Shown here: in pieces, positions 1-7,761 of the stretch
Layout of the letters: each line of letters starts with the position of its first letter
How positions within the stretch are numbered: the stretch's first letter is position 1
NCBI GenBank assembly: GCA_003266075.1
Contig: MUZZ01000062.1
Location: forward strand, 1-22,135
Direction: 5' to 3'
Length of the DNA stretch: 22,135 nucleotides
Source of the DNA: Methanosphaera sp. rholeuAM74
GTDB taxonomy: Archaea > Methanobacteriota > Methanobacteria > Methanobacteriales > Methanobacteriaceae
Notes under the pieces: generated by a model
What the model was told of the DNA's origin: nothing
The model's input: the letters and a program-made list of their open reading frames with translations, nothing else
Database searches by the model: none
Made by a program: the position numbers and the translations under genes

Positions 1-1
1 T

Positions 2-103
2 CTACAAGATGGGGAGGTTCAATTAGGTGGAGAATTAGTTGGAGGAGAAAAGTTATTAATGTTAATAGAAGATATTGGAATAGTTATTGTTGTTGCATCA
101 TAG
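2..103 (+). CDS. C-terminal end of an unidentified protein (5' truncated by window edge)
   Basis: Frame 2 is open from the first base to TAG at 101-103 and gives 33 residues ending in a hydrophobic stretch (LIEDIGIVIVVAS). The composition (Gly/Glu/Leu/Ile/Val) is protein-like, while the other two + frames look poor. I do not recognise the family, and the piece is too short for a function. Its last 20 bases overlap the 3' end of the minus-strand Cys/His-rich gene. Tail-to-tail overlap is plausible in a compact archaeal genome, but one of the two frames could be spurious. Confidence 0.4.
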   Translation, partial: LQDGEVQLGGELVGGEKLLMLIEDIGIVIVVAS

Positions 104-323
104 CCATTCTTCTTCTGCAACACATACCCCTGTGTCCATGTTGTTTTTCTTCGTGGTGTTCACCATCTTTATGAGAACACTTCTTTTCTTCGTCGTGGTG
201 TTCACCATCTTTATGACAACACTTCTTTTCTTCGTCGTGGTGTTCACCATCTTTATGACAACATTTCTTTTCTTCATCACAATTTTCTTTATCTTTATCA
301 CATTTTTTGTCTTGACAACTCAT
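84..323 (-). CDS. Small Cys/His-rich tandem-repeat protein, probably metal-binding
   Basis: This 79-residue soluble protein has no signal peptide or membrane segment. Residues 16-57 are three near-identical 14-residue units of the form DEEKKC(C/S)HKDGEHH. A Cys-rich head (C3, C8, C15) precedes them, and a basic tail with C68-C69 and Met/Gln residues follows. The density of Cys and His suggests binding of soft or borderline metal ions such as Ni, Zn or Cu. This is inferred from composition, by analogy with His-rich nickel-storage proteins; no named family is recognised. The ATG at 323 is preceded by GTGAT, the ribosome site type used elsewhere in the window, and by an ATATAAAA TATA box near 386-393. 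Low-complexity shadow frames on both strands make this a call to treat with care, but the start signals and the residue pattern favour this frame. Confidence 0.7.
   Translation of the reverse strand: MSCQDKKCDKDKENCDEEKKCCHKDGEHHDEEKKCCHKDGEHHDEEKKCSHKDGEHHEEKQHGHRGMCCRRRMAMMQQQ
153..278 (-). repeat. Three tandem 42-bp units inside the Cys/His-rich gene
   Basis: The units lie at 237-278, 195-236 and 153-194. The first two differ at two bases and the last two at one base, so similarity at DNA level is much higher than needed to keep the protein. This points to recent expansion by slippage or unequal recombination and to possible copy-number variation between strains. Confidence 0.9.
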
Positions 324-431
324 ATTATCACGTTTTAGTTTTATTTTATTATTTCTCTTTTATATTCCTATTATAGTCCATATAGTTTTATATGAAGTTA
401 ATAGTACATAAACCTTTTCTAATTATGCAAT

Positions 432-447
432 GTGATACTTTCATCAC
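432..447. promoter_or_regulatory. Short palindrome upstream of the Cys/His-rich gene
   Basis: GTGAT-ACTTTC-ATCAC is a 5-bp inverted repeat with a 6-base spacer. It lies about 40 bases upstream of the TATA box of the minus-strand Cys/His-rich gene and just downstream of aroE. The position would suit a regulator site, but the palindrome is short and could be chance. Confidence 0.25.
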
Positions 448-502
448 TTGAGTTCATAACAACTATGATATTAATGTTTTCACGTAAAACGATAAGCATT
501 AC

Positions 503-1348
503 TTATAGTTGTTCAATTAATGCGTCCATCATCACATTAGCTGAGGGAGTCCTTCCTGTGAAAATCTTGAAGGATTCTACTGCCTGATTGACCAGCATAT
601 CCCTACCATATATTATTTTTGCACCATTATTCCTAGCTTTTCTGAGTAAATCCGTCTCTAATGGGTTGTAAATGATGTCCATCACGGTATGCTTTGATGT
701 GATATGTTCGGTATTGATAGGGGATTGTGCATCAACATTCGGATACATACCTATCGGAGTGGTGTTAATTATCACATCCACGCTACTTATTACATCATCA
801 CAATCATCTATCGGACAGTATGTTATCTTTTTTGAGTCATAGTATTGTTTTAGGTTATCTATCAGGCTGCAAGCGTTGGCTTGTGTTCTGTTGGCAATGC
901 TTAAGGAGTCGATATCTCTTTCTAGTAGTGTGAATGTTATTGCCTTGGCAGCTCCACCTGAACCTATGACTAGTACGGATTTATCCTTGAGGGGTGTGTA
1001 GTTTTCTATTGATGATATTGCACCGATTCCATCAGTATTATATCCCTTGGCTACCCCGTCCTTGAATGATATGGTGTTTACTGCGTTAATCATACGTGCT
1101 GTTTCATCTATTTCGTCTAGGTATTCTATTATATCCGTCTTGTAGGGTATTGTTACATTTAATCCTACGATGTTCATGGTCTTTGAAGCTTTTATCACAT
1201 TTCCAATGTCTTTTGGCATCACATGAAATGCTACGTAGCTATAATCCATATCCATTACCTCATATGCAGTGTTATGCATTGGTGGTGAAAAACTGTGTTC
1301 TATTGGATGACCAATCACCCCTGTTATTAAAGTCTTTCCTGTAATCAA
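503..1348 (-). CDS. aroE: Shikimate dehydrogenase
   Basis: AroE reduces 3-dehydroshikimate to shikimate with NADPH in the aromatic amino acid pathway. With the chosen start, the N-terminal substrate domain carries the GHPIEHSFSP shikimate-binding motif and NVTIPYK with the catalytic Lys near residue 70. The paired Asp is in NTDG near residue 106. The Rossmann motif GSGGAAKA is near 129-136 and the NADP-type NRT near 153-155. The length (281 aa) is normal. I chose TTG at 1348 because GAGGT at 1358-1362 then lies 9 bases upstream; the alternative TTG at 1357 would abut that site. A TATA-like TTATATATT lies upstream near 1405-1413. The gene is monocistronic here and divergent from hisS. Confidence 0.93.
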   Translation of the reverse strand: MITGKTLITGVIGHPIEHSFSPPMHNTAYEVMDMDYSYVAFHVMPKDIGNVIKASKTMNIVGLNVTIPYKTDIIEYLDEIDETARMINAVNTISFKDGVAKGYNTDGIGAISSIENYTPLKDKSVLVIGSGGAAKAITFTLLERDIDSLSIANRTQANACSLIDNLKQYYDSKKITYCPIDDCDDVISSVDVIINTTPIGMYPNVDAQSPINTEHITSKHTVMDIIYNPLETDLLRKARNNGAKIIYGRDMLVNQAVESFKIFTGRTPSANVMMDALIEQL

Positions 1349-1417
1349 ACAAATCAAACCTCAAAAAATATTTTTTTTAATCAATAATAAAAGTCTTTAT
1401 AGTATTAAATATATAAC

Positions 1418-1426
1418 TTTATATGA
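1418..1426 (+). promoter_or_regulatory. Possible TATA box for the hisS operon
   Basis: TTTATATGA at 1418-1426 would place the transcript start near 1446-1450, giving a leader of about 175 bases with a hairpin (1452-1493) at its very 5' end. Another TATA-like site near 1531-1541 would give a shorter leader, so the choice is uncertain. Confidence 0.3.
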
Positions 1427-1451
1427 TTAAATGTATGAGAAATGTTTTCAT

Positions 1452-1493
1452 AACCAAGTGCAAACAGTTAAAAGCAATTCTAAGCGTTTGGTT
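1452..1493 (+). other. Predicted RNA hairpin in the leader of the hisS operon
   Basis: AACCAAGTGC (1452-1461) can pair with GCGTTTGGTT (1484-1493) over 10 positions, eight Watson-Crick and two G-U, with a 22-base loop. No T-box consensus was seen. Whether this is regulatory is inference. Confidence 0.35.
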
Positions 1494-1622
1494 GTGTGAA
1501 TGTTTACTAAAGCAGCATGGAATTATGAGTAGATTATATTAGTTTATCCATCCATAAAACCTGTATATCAAGTGGTATGTGTGTGTATTCTAGTATAACC
1601 TGATAAGGATGAGTGAAACATT

Positions 1623-2906
1623 ATGGATTTTAAGAAACCAAGGGGAACACGTGATTTCCTATTTGAAGATATGGCCGAACGTAAATACGTTGAAAACATT
1701 ATACGTGGCGTTGTAGAAAGCTACGGATTTAAAGAAGTTAAAACACCAATATTTGAGGACTTGGAACTCTTCACTTCGAAGTCTGGTGAAGGAATAAAGG
1801 ATGAGATATACCACTTCCAGGACAAGGGTGGAAGGGATTTGTCGCTTAGACCAGAGATGACTGCTAGTGTGGCAAGACTATACAACAACAACCTCCAGAA
1901 GACTGCGAAGCCACTTAAGATGTACTACTATGGTAGTTGCTTCAGGTATGAAAGACCACAGGCAGGACGTTTCAGACAATTCTGGCAGTTCGGTATAGAA
2001 GTAATAGGCGGAACAGCAGTATACAATGAGGCAGAAATTATTGCAATGGCAGACAACATCTTAGCAAACCTTAAACTCAAAAATTATGAAATAGCCATAG
2101 GACACCTCGGAATAATAAAGGGAGTCCTAAGTCACATAGGCATAGAAGACGAAATACAAAGCCAGATAATAGCAAGTATAGACAAAGAGGACTATGAATT
2201 ACTGGACTCACTTCTAAGCCAATCAGATGTTGAAGACTACTACAAAAATGTAATAAACAAAATAATATCCGTCAATGGTACGAGAAATGATTTGAACATA
2301 TTAAAAGAAACATTACAGGACATACCGGAAAGTATGGAAGCATTAAATGAGCTTGATGAGACCTTGAAATGTGTTGAAGCATTCGGTTGCAGTGACTACA
2401 CGGTGAAACTATCAATTGCACGTGGACTTGACTACTACACAGGACTGGTATTCGAGGTATACGTATCAGACCTAGGTGCACAGAAGCAGGTAACAGGTGG
2501 AGGAACATACAACCTCATGGGATTATTCAACAGCCAAGAGGTCGAATCAACTGGATTTGCAATAGGATTTGACAGGATAATAGAGGCATACCACAAACAG
2601 AAAATAGAAGTAGAAGACAATGACACACAGAGGGTGCTGGTAATTCCTATAAAGACCGACTTCAGAAACTATGCCATTAGGGTAGCCCAACACCTACGAG
2701 GGCACAACATAATCACAGACATTGACCTCAAGGGAAAGAAACTTAAGAAGAACATGTCTTATGCCAATGCACATAACATCAACAAGGTAGTGATTCTCGG
2801 ACAACAAGAACAAGAGGACAATACCGTCACGATAAAGGACATGAACTCTGGTAATCAGACAACAGTAGGCTACGATGAAGTAATAGACTTCATACTAAAC
2901 GACTAG
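1623..2906 (+). CDS. hisS: Histidyl-tRNA synthetase
   Basis: This class II synthetase charges tRNA-His in the cytoplasm. At 427 aa it has the usual length. It starts with the family hallmark PRGTRDF. The motif 2 region (YYGSCFRYERPQAGRFRQF) carries the ATP-binding Arg. The HisRS-specific histidine-binding segments LDYYTGLVFEVY and GGGTYNLMG follow, then motif 3 GFAIGFDRI. The last ~95 residues form the alpha/beta anticodon-binding domain (VLVIPIK... to the end). The ATG has an upstream AGGATGAGTG Shine-Dalgarno-like stretch. It is the first gene of a tight six-gene cluster, with hisI starting 14 bases later. Confidence 0.96.
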   Translation: MDFKKPRGTRDFLFEDMAERKYVENIIRGVVESYGFKEVKTPIFEDLELFTSKSGEGIKDEIYHFQDKGGRDLSLRPEMTASVARLYNNNLQKTAKPLKMYYYGSCFRYERPQAGRFRQFWQFGIEVIGGTAVYNEAEIIAMADNILANLKLKNYEIAIGHLGIIKGVLSHIGIEDEIQSQIIASIDKEDYELLDSLLSQSDVEDYYKNVINKIISVNGTRNDLNILKETLQDIPESMEALNELDETLKCVEAFGCSDYTVKLSIARGLDYYTGLVFEVYVSDLGAQKQVTGGGTYNLMGLFNSQEVESTGFAIGFDRIIEAYHKQKIEVEDNDTQRVLVIPIKTDFRNYAIRVAQHLRGHNIITDIDLKGKKLKKNMSYANAHNINKVVILGQQEQEDNTVTIKDMNSGNQTTVGYDEVIDFILND

Positions 2907-2920
2907 GCAAAGTGATTTAC

Positions 2921-3304
2921 ATGATTAAACCCAACTTTAGACACAAAATAGGGGACAGACTAGTAGCTACGGCAGTAGCACAGGACTACCAGACTGGTGA
3001 AGTACTCATGGTGGCATTCATTGACGAGGAGGCATACACCAAAAGCATAGAAACAGGATACGTACACTACTACTCAACCAGCAGAAAAAGCGTATGGTAC
3101 AAGGGAGAAACTTCAGGTCATACCCAGAAGATTAAAGAGATCTTCTTTGACTGTGACGAGGACGCAATAGTATTCAAGGTAGAACAACTTGGTGGAGCAT
3201 GCCATACAGGACACTACTCCTGCTTCTACACAAGGATATCACCCGATTCTATGACAAAAACAGAGACACAAAACATGGTCTTCAACCCAGACGAAGTATA
3301 CTAA
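2921..3304 (+). CDS. hisI: Phosphoribosyl-AMP cyclohydrolase
   Basis: HisI opens the adenine ring of phosphoribosyl-AMP in histidine biosynthesis. It is a Zn/Mg enzyme active as a dimer. The 127-residue protein is the stand-alone archaeal form without the HisE domain. Family motifs are visible: SRKSVWYKGETSGHTQ, the metal-binding FDCDEDA and the zinc-linked ACHTGHYSCFY. I chose ATG at 2921 because GTGAT at 2912-2916 sits 4 bases upstream as the ribosome site; the GTG at 2912 is part of that site rather than the start. The gene follows hisS by 14 bases and precedes the PIN-ATPase gene by 17, so it is almost surely co-transcribed. Confidence 0.95.
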   Translation: MIKPNFRHKIGDRLVATAVAQDYQTGEVLMVAFIDEEAYTKSIETGYVHYYSTSRKSVWYKGETSGHTQKIKEIFFDCDEDAIVFKVEQLGGACHTGHYSCFYTRISPDSMTKTETQNMVFNPDEVY

Positions 3305-3321
3305 TTAGTAGGTGATACTAT

Positions 3322-5172
3322 ATGGTTAAGTTAGTGCCAGATACCAGCATCATAATCGATGAAATGGTAAGCACATTGGTAGAAGAGAAATACGAAAACG
3401 CAGAGATAATCATACCAGAAGCAGTGTTTGCTGAAATAGAAAATCATGCAAACAAGAGAAAGGACATAGGATATACTGGCTTAGACGAACTTTTAAGACT
3501 TAGACAGATGTGTGATGAGGACTTAATAAGCCTAAGGTATGTCGGCAGAAGACCACAACTAGATGAGGTATCACTAGCAAGGGGTGGAGAAATAGATGCC
3601 ATGATACGCCAGATAGCACGAGAAGAAAACGCAGTACTTCTTACTAGTGACAGGCTTCAAGGGAGGATTGCACAGGCACAGGGAATTCAGACATACATAC
3701 ACGAAAAAGAGGACTTCGACACGTACCTGAAAACCGAACTAGAGGGATACTTTAGTGAGGGCATCTCATCGGTACACCTCAAGGAAAACACCGTGCCAAT
3801 GGCAAAGCGTGGACGTCCAGGACACGTGGAACTCGTGGAACTTGACTACGTGCCACTACGCTACAAGGACATGGACAGAATTGCAAAGGAGATAATAGAA
3901 CAGGCATATAAGCGTCATGACTGCTTCATAGAAATTGACAAGCTCGGAGCAAAGGTCGTGCAATTCGATGATCTAAGAGTGACCATTGCAAAGCAGCCAT
4001 TCTCTGAGGGCTTCGAGATAACAGCAGTCAAACCCGTGAACAAGTTAGAACTTGATGACTACAATGTAACTGAGAGGCTTCTTGAAAGGTTAAGAAGTGA
4101 TGCTAAAGGTATACTAGTTGCAGGTTCACCTGGTGCTGGTAAGTCAACCTTCGCACAGGCACTTGCAGAGTTCTACTACTATGACATGGAGAAGATGGTT
4201 AAGACCATGGAATCACCACGTGATATGAACTTGGATGACAACATCACCCAGTACGCACCACTAGAGGGTGACATGGAAAATACTGCTGACATACTGCTTC
4301 TTGTAAGACCTGACTTCACAATATTTGATGAGGTAAGAAAGACTAGAGACTTTGAAATCTACTCTGACATGAGGCTTGCTGGTGTGGGCATGATTGGAGT
4401 AGTACATGCTACACGTGCCATCGACGCAGTACAACGTTTTATTGGACGACTAGAGCTTGGTATAATACCATCAGTGATAGATACAACAGTCTACATCGAA
4501 AACGGGGAAATAAAAGCTGTCTACTCCATTGCTTTAACTGTTAAAGTGCCTACTGGTATGGTTGAAGATGACCTCTCACGTCCTGTCATAGAGATTAAGG
4601 ACCTTGAAAGTGAGGAGTTACTCTATGAAATTTATACTTATGGTGAGCAGACTATTGTCATGGACATAGCAAAGAACTTCACAGAAGACAAAGCTGAGGA
4701 TAAGAGTCCTGTAAGCAGGATAGTTGAACGCACCCTACGTGAGGAGGTCTCAAGACTAATACCGAATGCCATATTTAATGTGGAGTTATTATCAGATAAG
4801 CGTGCCCTGATAGAGATGGACCCGGATTATACTGGTACACTAATAGGAAAGAATGGTAAAACAATCACAGAACTAGAAAAGAGAACTGGCATCGGTATTG
4901 AAGTTAAAAAACTAGAACTTGAGGATATTGAGAAGAAAATACCTATAAATGCAACGGTATCTGGTAACTACCTCTCACTTAACTTCAAGAAGGAGGATGT
5001 TGGCTCTAGCTTCGATATTATAGTCGAGGATGAGTACCTATTTACTGCGACTGTCGGTAAGAAGGGCAATATTCGTCTGAAAAAGGATCTTGACATGGCA
5101 GAGGATATCATCAGGTGTATGAAAAAGAATGAACCAATCTATGCAAGACTTAGAAATGAAGAGCTATACTAG
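3322..5172 (+). CDS. PIN domain - PilT/VirB11-like ATPase - KH domain protein
   Basis: This 616-residue protein has the architecture of a conserved archaeal family (COG1855 type). The N-terminal PIN nuclease-like domain (about 1-130) shows D7 in VPDTS and a late acidic pair in LLTSDR. The central P-loop ATPase has Walker A GSPGAGKST at 268-276 and Walker B FTIFDE at 332-337, followed by a VHATRA segment. The C-terminal KH RNA-binding domain has its GKNG loop at 509-512, and a TRAM-like beta tail ends the protein. The likely role is ATP-driven RNA handling or processing, but the exact substrate is not established as far as I know. The start is fixed by GGTGAT at 3311-3316. Its place among hisS, endA and trpS fits an RNA-related job. 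Confidence 0.88.
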   Translation: MVKLVPDTSIIIDEMVSTLVEEKYENAEIIIPEAVFAEIENHANKRKDIGYTGLDELLRLRQMCDEDLISLRYVGRRPQLDEVSLARGGEIDAMIRQIAREENAVLLTSDRLQGRIAQAQGIQTYIHEKEDFDTYLKTELEGYFSEGISSVHLKENTVPMAKRGRPGHVELVELDYVPLRYKDMDRIAKEIIEQAYKRHDCFIEIDKLGAKVVQFDDLRVTIAKQPFSEGFEITAVKPVNKLELDDYNVTERLLERLRSDAKGILVAGSPGAGKSTFAQALAEFYYYDMEKMVKTMESPRDMNLDDNITQYAPLEGDMENTADILLLVRPDFTIFDEVRKTRDFEIYSDMRLAGVGMIGVVHATRAIDAVQRFIGRLELGIIPSVIDTTVYIENGEIKAVYSIALTVKVPTGMVEDDLSRPVIEIKDLESEELLYEIYTYGEQTIVMDIAKNFTEDKAEDKSPVSRIVERTLREEVSRLIPNAIFNVELLSDKRALIEMDPDYTGTLIGKNGKTITELEKRTGIGIEVKKLELEDIEKKIPINATVSGNYLSLNFKKEDVGSSFDIIVEDEYLFTATVGKKGNIRLKKDLDMAEDIIRCMKKNEPIYARLRNEELY

Positions 5173-5185
5173 GAGGATGTGTGTT

Positions 5186-5941
5186 ATGAATATTAGTATA
5201 TCAACTATGGGATTGTATCCGGCTAAGATATCTGATGTACTGGACTTTCTAGAAAGGGTGAACGTTGAGTTTTTAGAGCTAGTGCGTGAGTACCCATACC
5301 ATGACTTGTACTGTGACGACTTCAACTCACATAGTGTTGCACTAAGCATACACGCACCAATATCTGATATCAACATTGCATCACACATCGACAACATCAG
5401 ACGGGCATCCATAAAGGAAATGGAGGAAACATTCAGGATGGCCAATGAATTAGACGCTGAGTGTGTGGTAGTCCATCCCGGCAAAATTCCTAAAATGGCA
5501 CTAAAGTTTACTGATAAGATACTCAAATACAATACCCAATCCATTCTTGAGTGTAAACGCTTAGCAGAGGATTATGGTGTGACGATGTGTCTTGAAAATA
5601 TGCCCTTAGAGGATGGACTACTCTATTCAAACCTAGAGGCATTGTTTGATTTCTCACAGGAAAATGATGTCAAGTTAACACTTGACGTTGGACACGCACA
5701 TAACTGTGGCTATAGTGTAGAGGAAATGTTCGAATCAGAAAATATACGACACGTACACCTTAGTGACAATGACGGATCACATGATGCACACATGGCACTG
5801 GGAACGTGTGATGTTGACTTTGAAGGAGTCTTCCACGTACTCGAATCTAAGGGTTATGATGGAATATGCACAGTAGAAGTAAAAAGTGTTAAAGGTGTCT
5901 ATGATAGCCTAGACTATCTTAAGAACATAAAGAGATTATGA
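5186..5941 (+). CDS. Sugar phosphate isomerase/epimerase-like TIM barrel protein
   Basis: The 251-residue protein belongs to the xylose isomerase-like / AP endonuclease family 2 superfamily. The visible metal-ligand segments of that fold are HAPI, VVHPG, CLENM, LDVGHAHNCG and HLSDNDGSHDAH, with a final glutamate in CTVEVKS. The substrate cannot be told from sequence; it could be a sugar, a sugar phosphate or damaged DNA, and its length is closer to the isomerase-like members. I place the start at ATG 5186, 9 bases after AGGAGG (5171-5176). An in-frame ATG at 5177 abuts that site, and one at 5129 would overlap the upstream gene by 44 bases. The gap to the PIN-ATPase gene is 13 bases, so it belongs to the operon. 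Confidence 0.8.
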   Translation: MNISISTMGLYPAKISDVLDFLERVNVEFLELVREYPYHDLYCDDFNSHSVALSIHAPISDINIASHIDNIRRASIKEMEETFRMANELDAECVVVHPGKIPKMALKFTDKILKYNTQSILECKRLAEDYGVTMCLENMPLEDGLLYSNLEALFDFSQENDVKLTLDVGHAHNCGYSVEEMFESENIRHVHLSDNDGSHDAHMALGTCDVDFEGVFHVLESKGYDGICTVEVKSVKGVYDSLDYLKNIKRL

Positions 5942-5951
5942 GGAGATATGG

Positions 5952-6458
5952 ATGTATGCAGTATTATGTGATGATAGGGTGATTGTTAAGGATAAACATG
6001 CCCATAACCTCTACAACAAGCGTTACTTTGGTAACCTCACGGATATGGGTTTGGAGTTATCATTTATTGAGGCACTATATCTTCTTAAAAAAGAAAAAAT
6101 TGATGTATACAATGACAATGAAGAGGCTGTATCAGTTCAGGAGCTGACAACACTCATAAAGGACAAGCACGTGTATTCACACTACATTGTATACGAGGAT
6201 CTTCGTACACGTGGATACATTGTCAAGACTGGATTCAAGTATGGTAGTGACTACAGGATATACGATAGGGGAAAAAGTCCTGGTGATGGACATTCAAGCT
6301 CCATCGTGAAAATACTATCCGAGGAACAATCCTTGCTGGTAAGAGACTTCTCCAGCTATGTTAGAGTGGCACATGGAGTCAGAAAGACACTGCTACTTGC
6401 AGTAGTTGATGATGAATACGATATAACATACTATAACGTGGAATGGACAAGACCATAG
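5952..6458 (+). CDS. endA: tRNA-splicing endonuclease
   Basis: EndA cuts introns from precursor tRNAs (and archaeal rRNA) at bulge-helix-bulge structures. The 168-residue size suits the homotetrameric archaeal type. The C-terminal catalytic domain contains all three expected residues: Y104 in YRIYDRG, H114 in GDGHSS and K145 in GVRKTLLL. Their spacing (10 and 31 residues) equals that of the well-studied Methanocaldococcus enzyme. The ATG follows AGGAG at 5941-5945, which overlaps the stop codon of the preceding gene. It sits between the isomerase-like gene and trpS in the operon. Confidence 0.95.
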   Translation: MYAVLCDDRVIVKDKHAHNLYNKRYFGNLTDMGLELSFIEALYLLKKEKIDVYNDNEEAVSVQELTTLIKDKHVYSHYIVYEDLRTRGYIVKTGFKYGSDYRIYDRGKSPGDGHSSSIVKILSEEQSLLVRDFSSYVRVAHGVRKTLLLAVVDDEYDITYYNVEWTRP

Positions 6459-6490
6459 CAAAAGAATTAAATTAGGGGAGTGGATTATTT

Positions 6491-7594
6491 ATGGACATAG
6501 TGGACCCATGGGGGTCAAGCATAATCGATTATGATAAACTGACAAAGCAGTTCGGAATAAAGGCATTCAAGGACGTCTTAGACGACATCCCAAGTCCAAG
6601 TAAGCTGATGACACGTGGAATAATATTCGGACAACGTGACTATGACAAGATAGCCAAGGCATTGAATGATAACAAGGAATTTGCAACGGTAACTGGTATG
6701 ATGCCCAGTGGCAGGATGCACATCGGACACAAGATGGTGGTAGACCAGCTAAAATGGTATCAGAAGATGGGTTCAGATATATACCTGTCAATAGCAGACA
6801 TGGAATCATATGCTGCACGTGGAATTACAAAAGAGCAATCAAGGAGACTAGCACTAGAGGAGTACATAGTAAACTACATAGCACTAGGCTTAGACGTGGA
6901 TGATGAGAAATTCCACATATACCTGCAATCAGAGAATGATGAAGTGAAAAACCTAGCATACACCATAGGAAAAAAGGTCACATTCAGCCAGATGAGAAGC
7001 ATCTACGGATTCGACAACAGTACAAACATATCACACATTTACACACCACTAGTACAGGTGGCAGACATACTCCACCCACAACTAGAAGAGTATGGTGGAC
7101 CAAGACCGGTAGTAGTGCCAGTAGGACCAGACCAAGACCCACACATAAGACTCACAAGAGACCTGGCAGCCAAGTTCTATGATGAATACGGATTTATCGA
7201 GCCATCAGCAACATTCCACAGGTTCATGACAGGACTAACAGGAGAAAAGATGAGTAGCAGCAAACCAAAAACAGCGATATACCTGACAGACACAGTCAAG
7301 GAGGCAACAAAGAAGGTGAACAGTGCAAAGACTGGTGGACGTGACAGCCTCAAAGAACAGAAAGAACTGGGAGGACGACCTGATGAGTGTTCAGTATACG
7401 AACTACTAGTATACCACCTCATAGACGATGACAAACAACTAGAAGACATAAAAAACAAATGTATTAATGGTGAAATCCTGTGTGGAAACTGCAAACAATG
7501 TGCCAACAAACACCTGACAACAATGTTTGAAAAACTAGAAGACAAAAGAAGTCAAGCAATGGAAATAGCTAAAAACCTATTGACAAACGAGTAA
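6491..7594 (+). CDS. trpS: Tryptophanyl-tRNA synthetase
   Basis: This class I synthetase charges tRNA-Trp. The 367-residue protein is the archaeal/eukaryal type, with an N-terminal extension before the Rossmann core. The HIGH motif lies at residues 77-80 in PSGRMHIGHK and the KMSKS-type loop at 253-257 as KMSSS. GPDQDPH is a further family marker. Near the C-terminus C-x6-C-G-x-C-x2-C is present; related archaeal TrpRS proteins carry a similar Cys cluster. GGGGAGTG upstream of the ATG is the likely ribosome site. It is the last gene of the six-gene cluster, 32 bases after endA. Confidence 0.95.
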   Translation: MDIVDPWGSSIIDYDKLTKQFGIKAFKDVLDDIPSPSKLMTRGIIFGQRDYDKIAKALNDNKEFATVTGMMPSGRMHIGHKMVVDQLKWYQKMGSDIYLSIADMESYAARGITKEQSRRLALEEYIVNYIALGLDVDDEKFHIYLQSENDEVKNLAYTIGKKVTFSQMRSIYGFDNSTNISHIYTPLVQVADILHPQLEEYGGPRPVVVPVGPDQDPHIRLTRDLAAKFYDEYGFIEPSATFHRFMTGLTGEKMSSSKPKTAIYLTDTVKEATKKVNSAKTGGRDSLKEQKELGGRPDECSVYELLVYHLIDDDKQLEDIKNKCINGEILCGNCKQCANKHLTTMFEKLEDKRSQAMEIAKNLLTNE

Positions 7595-7761
7595 AGTGGA
7601 CCATCCACCCTAAACCCCCATTTTAAATTAAGATTAGCACATAATCAACCTAATTTTAACTAATTAATAATAAAAAATAAGGGCAAAGATAAATATAAAA
7701 TATCTAAAAAAATAAAACTATAACATAATAATAGAATAAAAACACGAGGAGTAAGATAATA

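Noticed and set aside
7596..7608. GTGGA-CCA-TCCAC hairpin after trpS
   Set aside because: Only five pairs, a three-base loop and no T-run after it; too weak to call a terminator.
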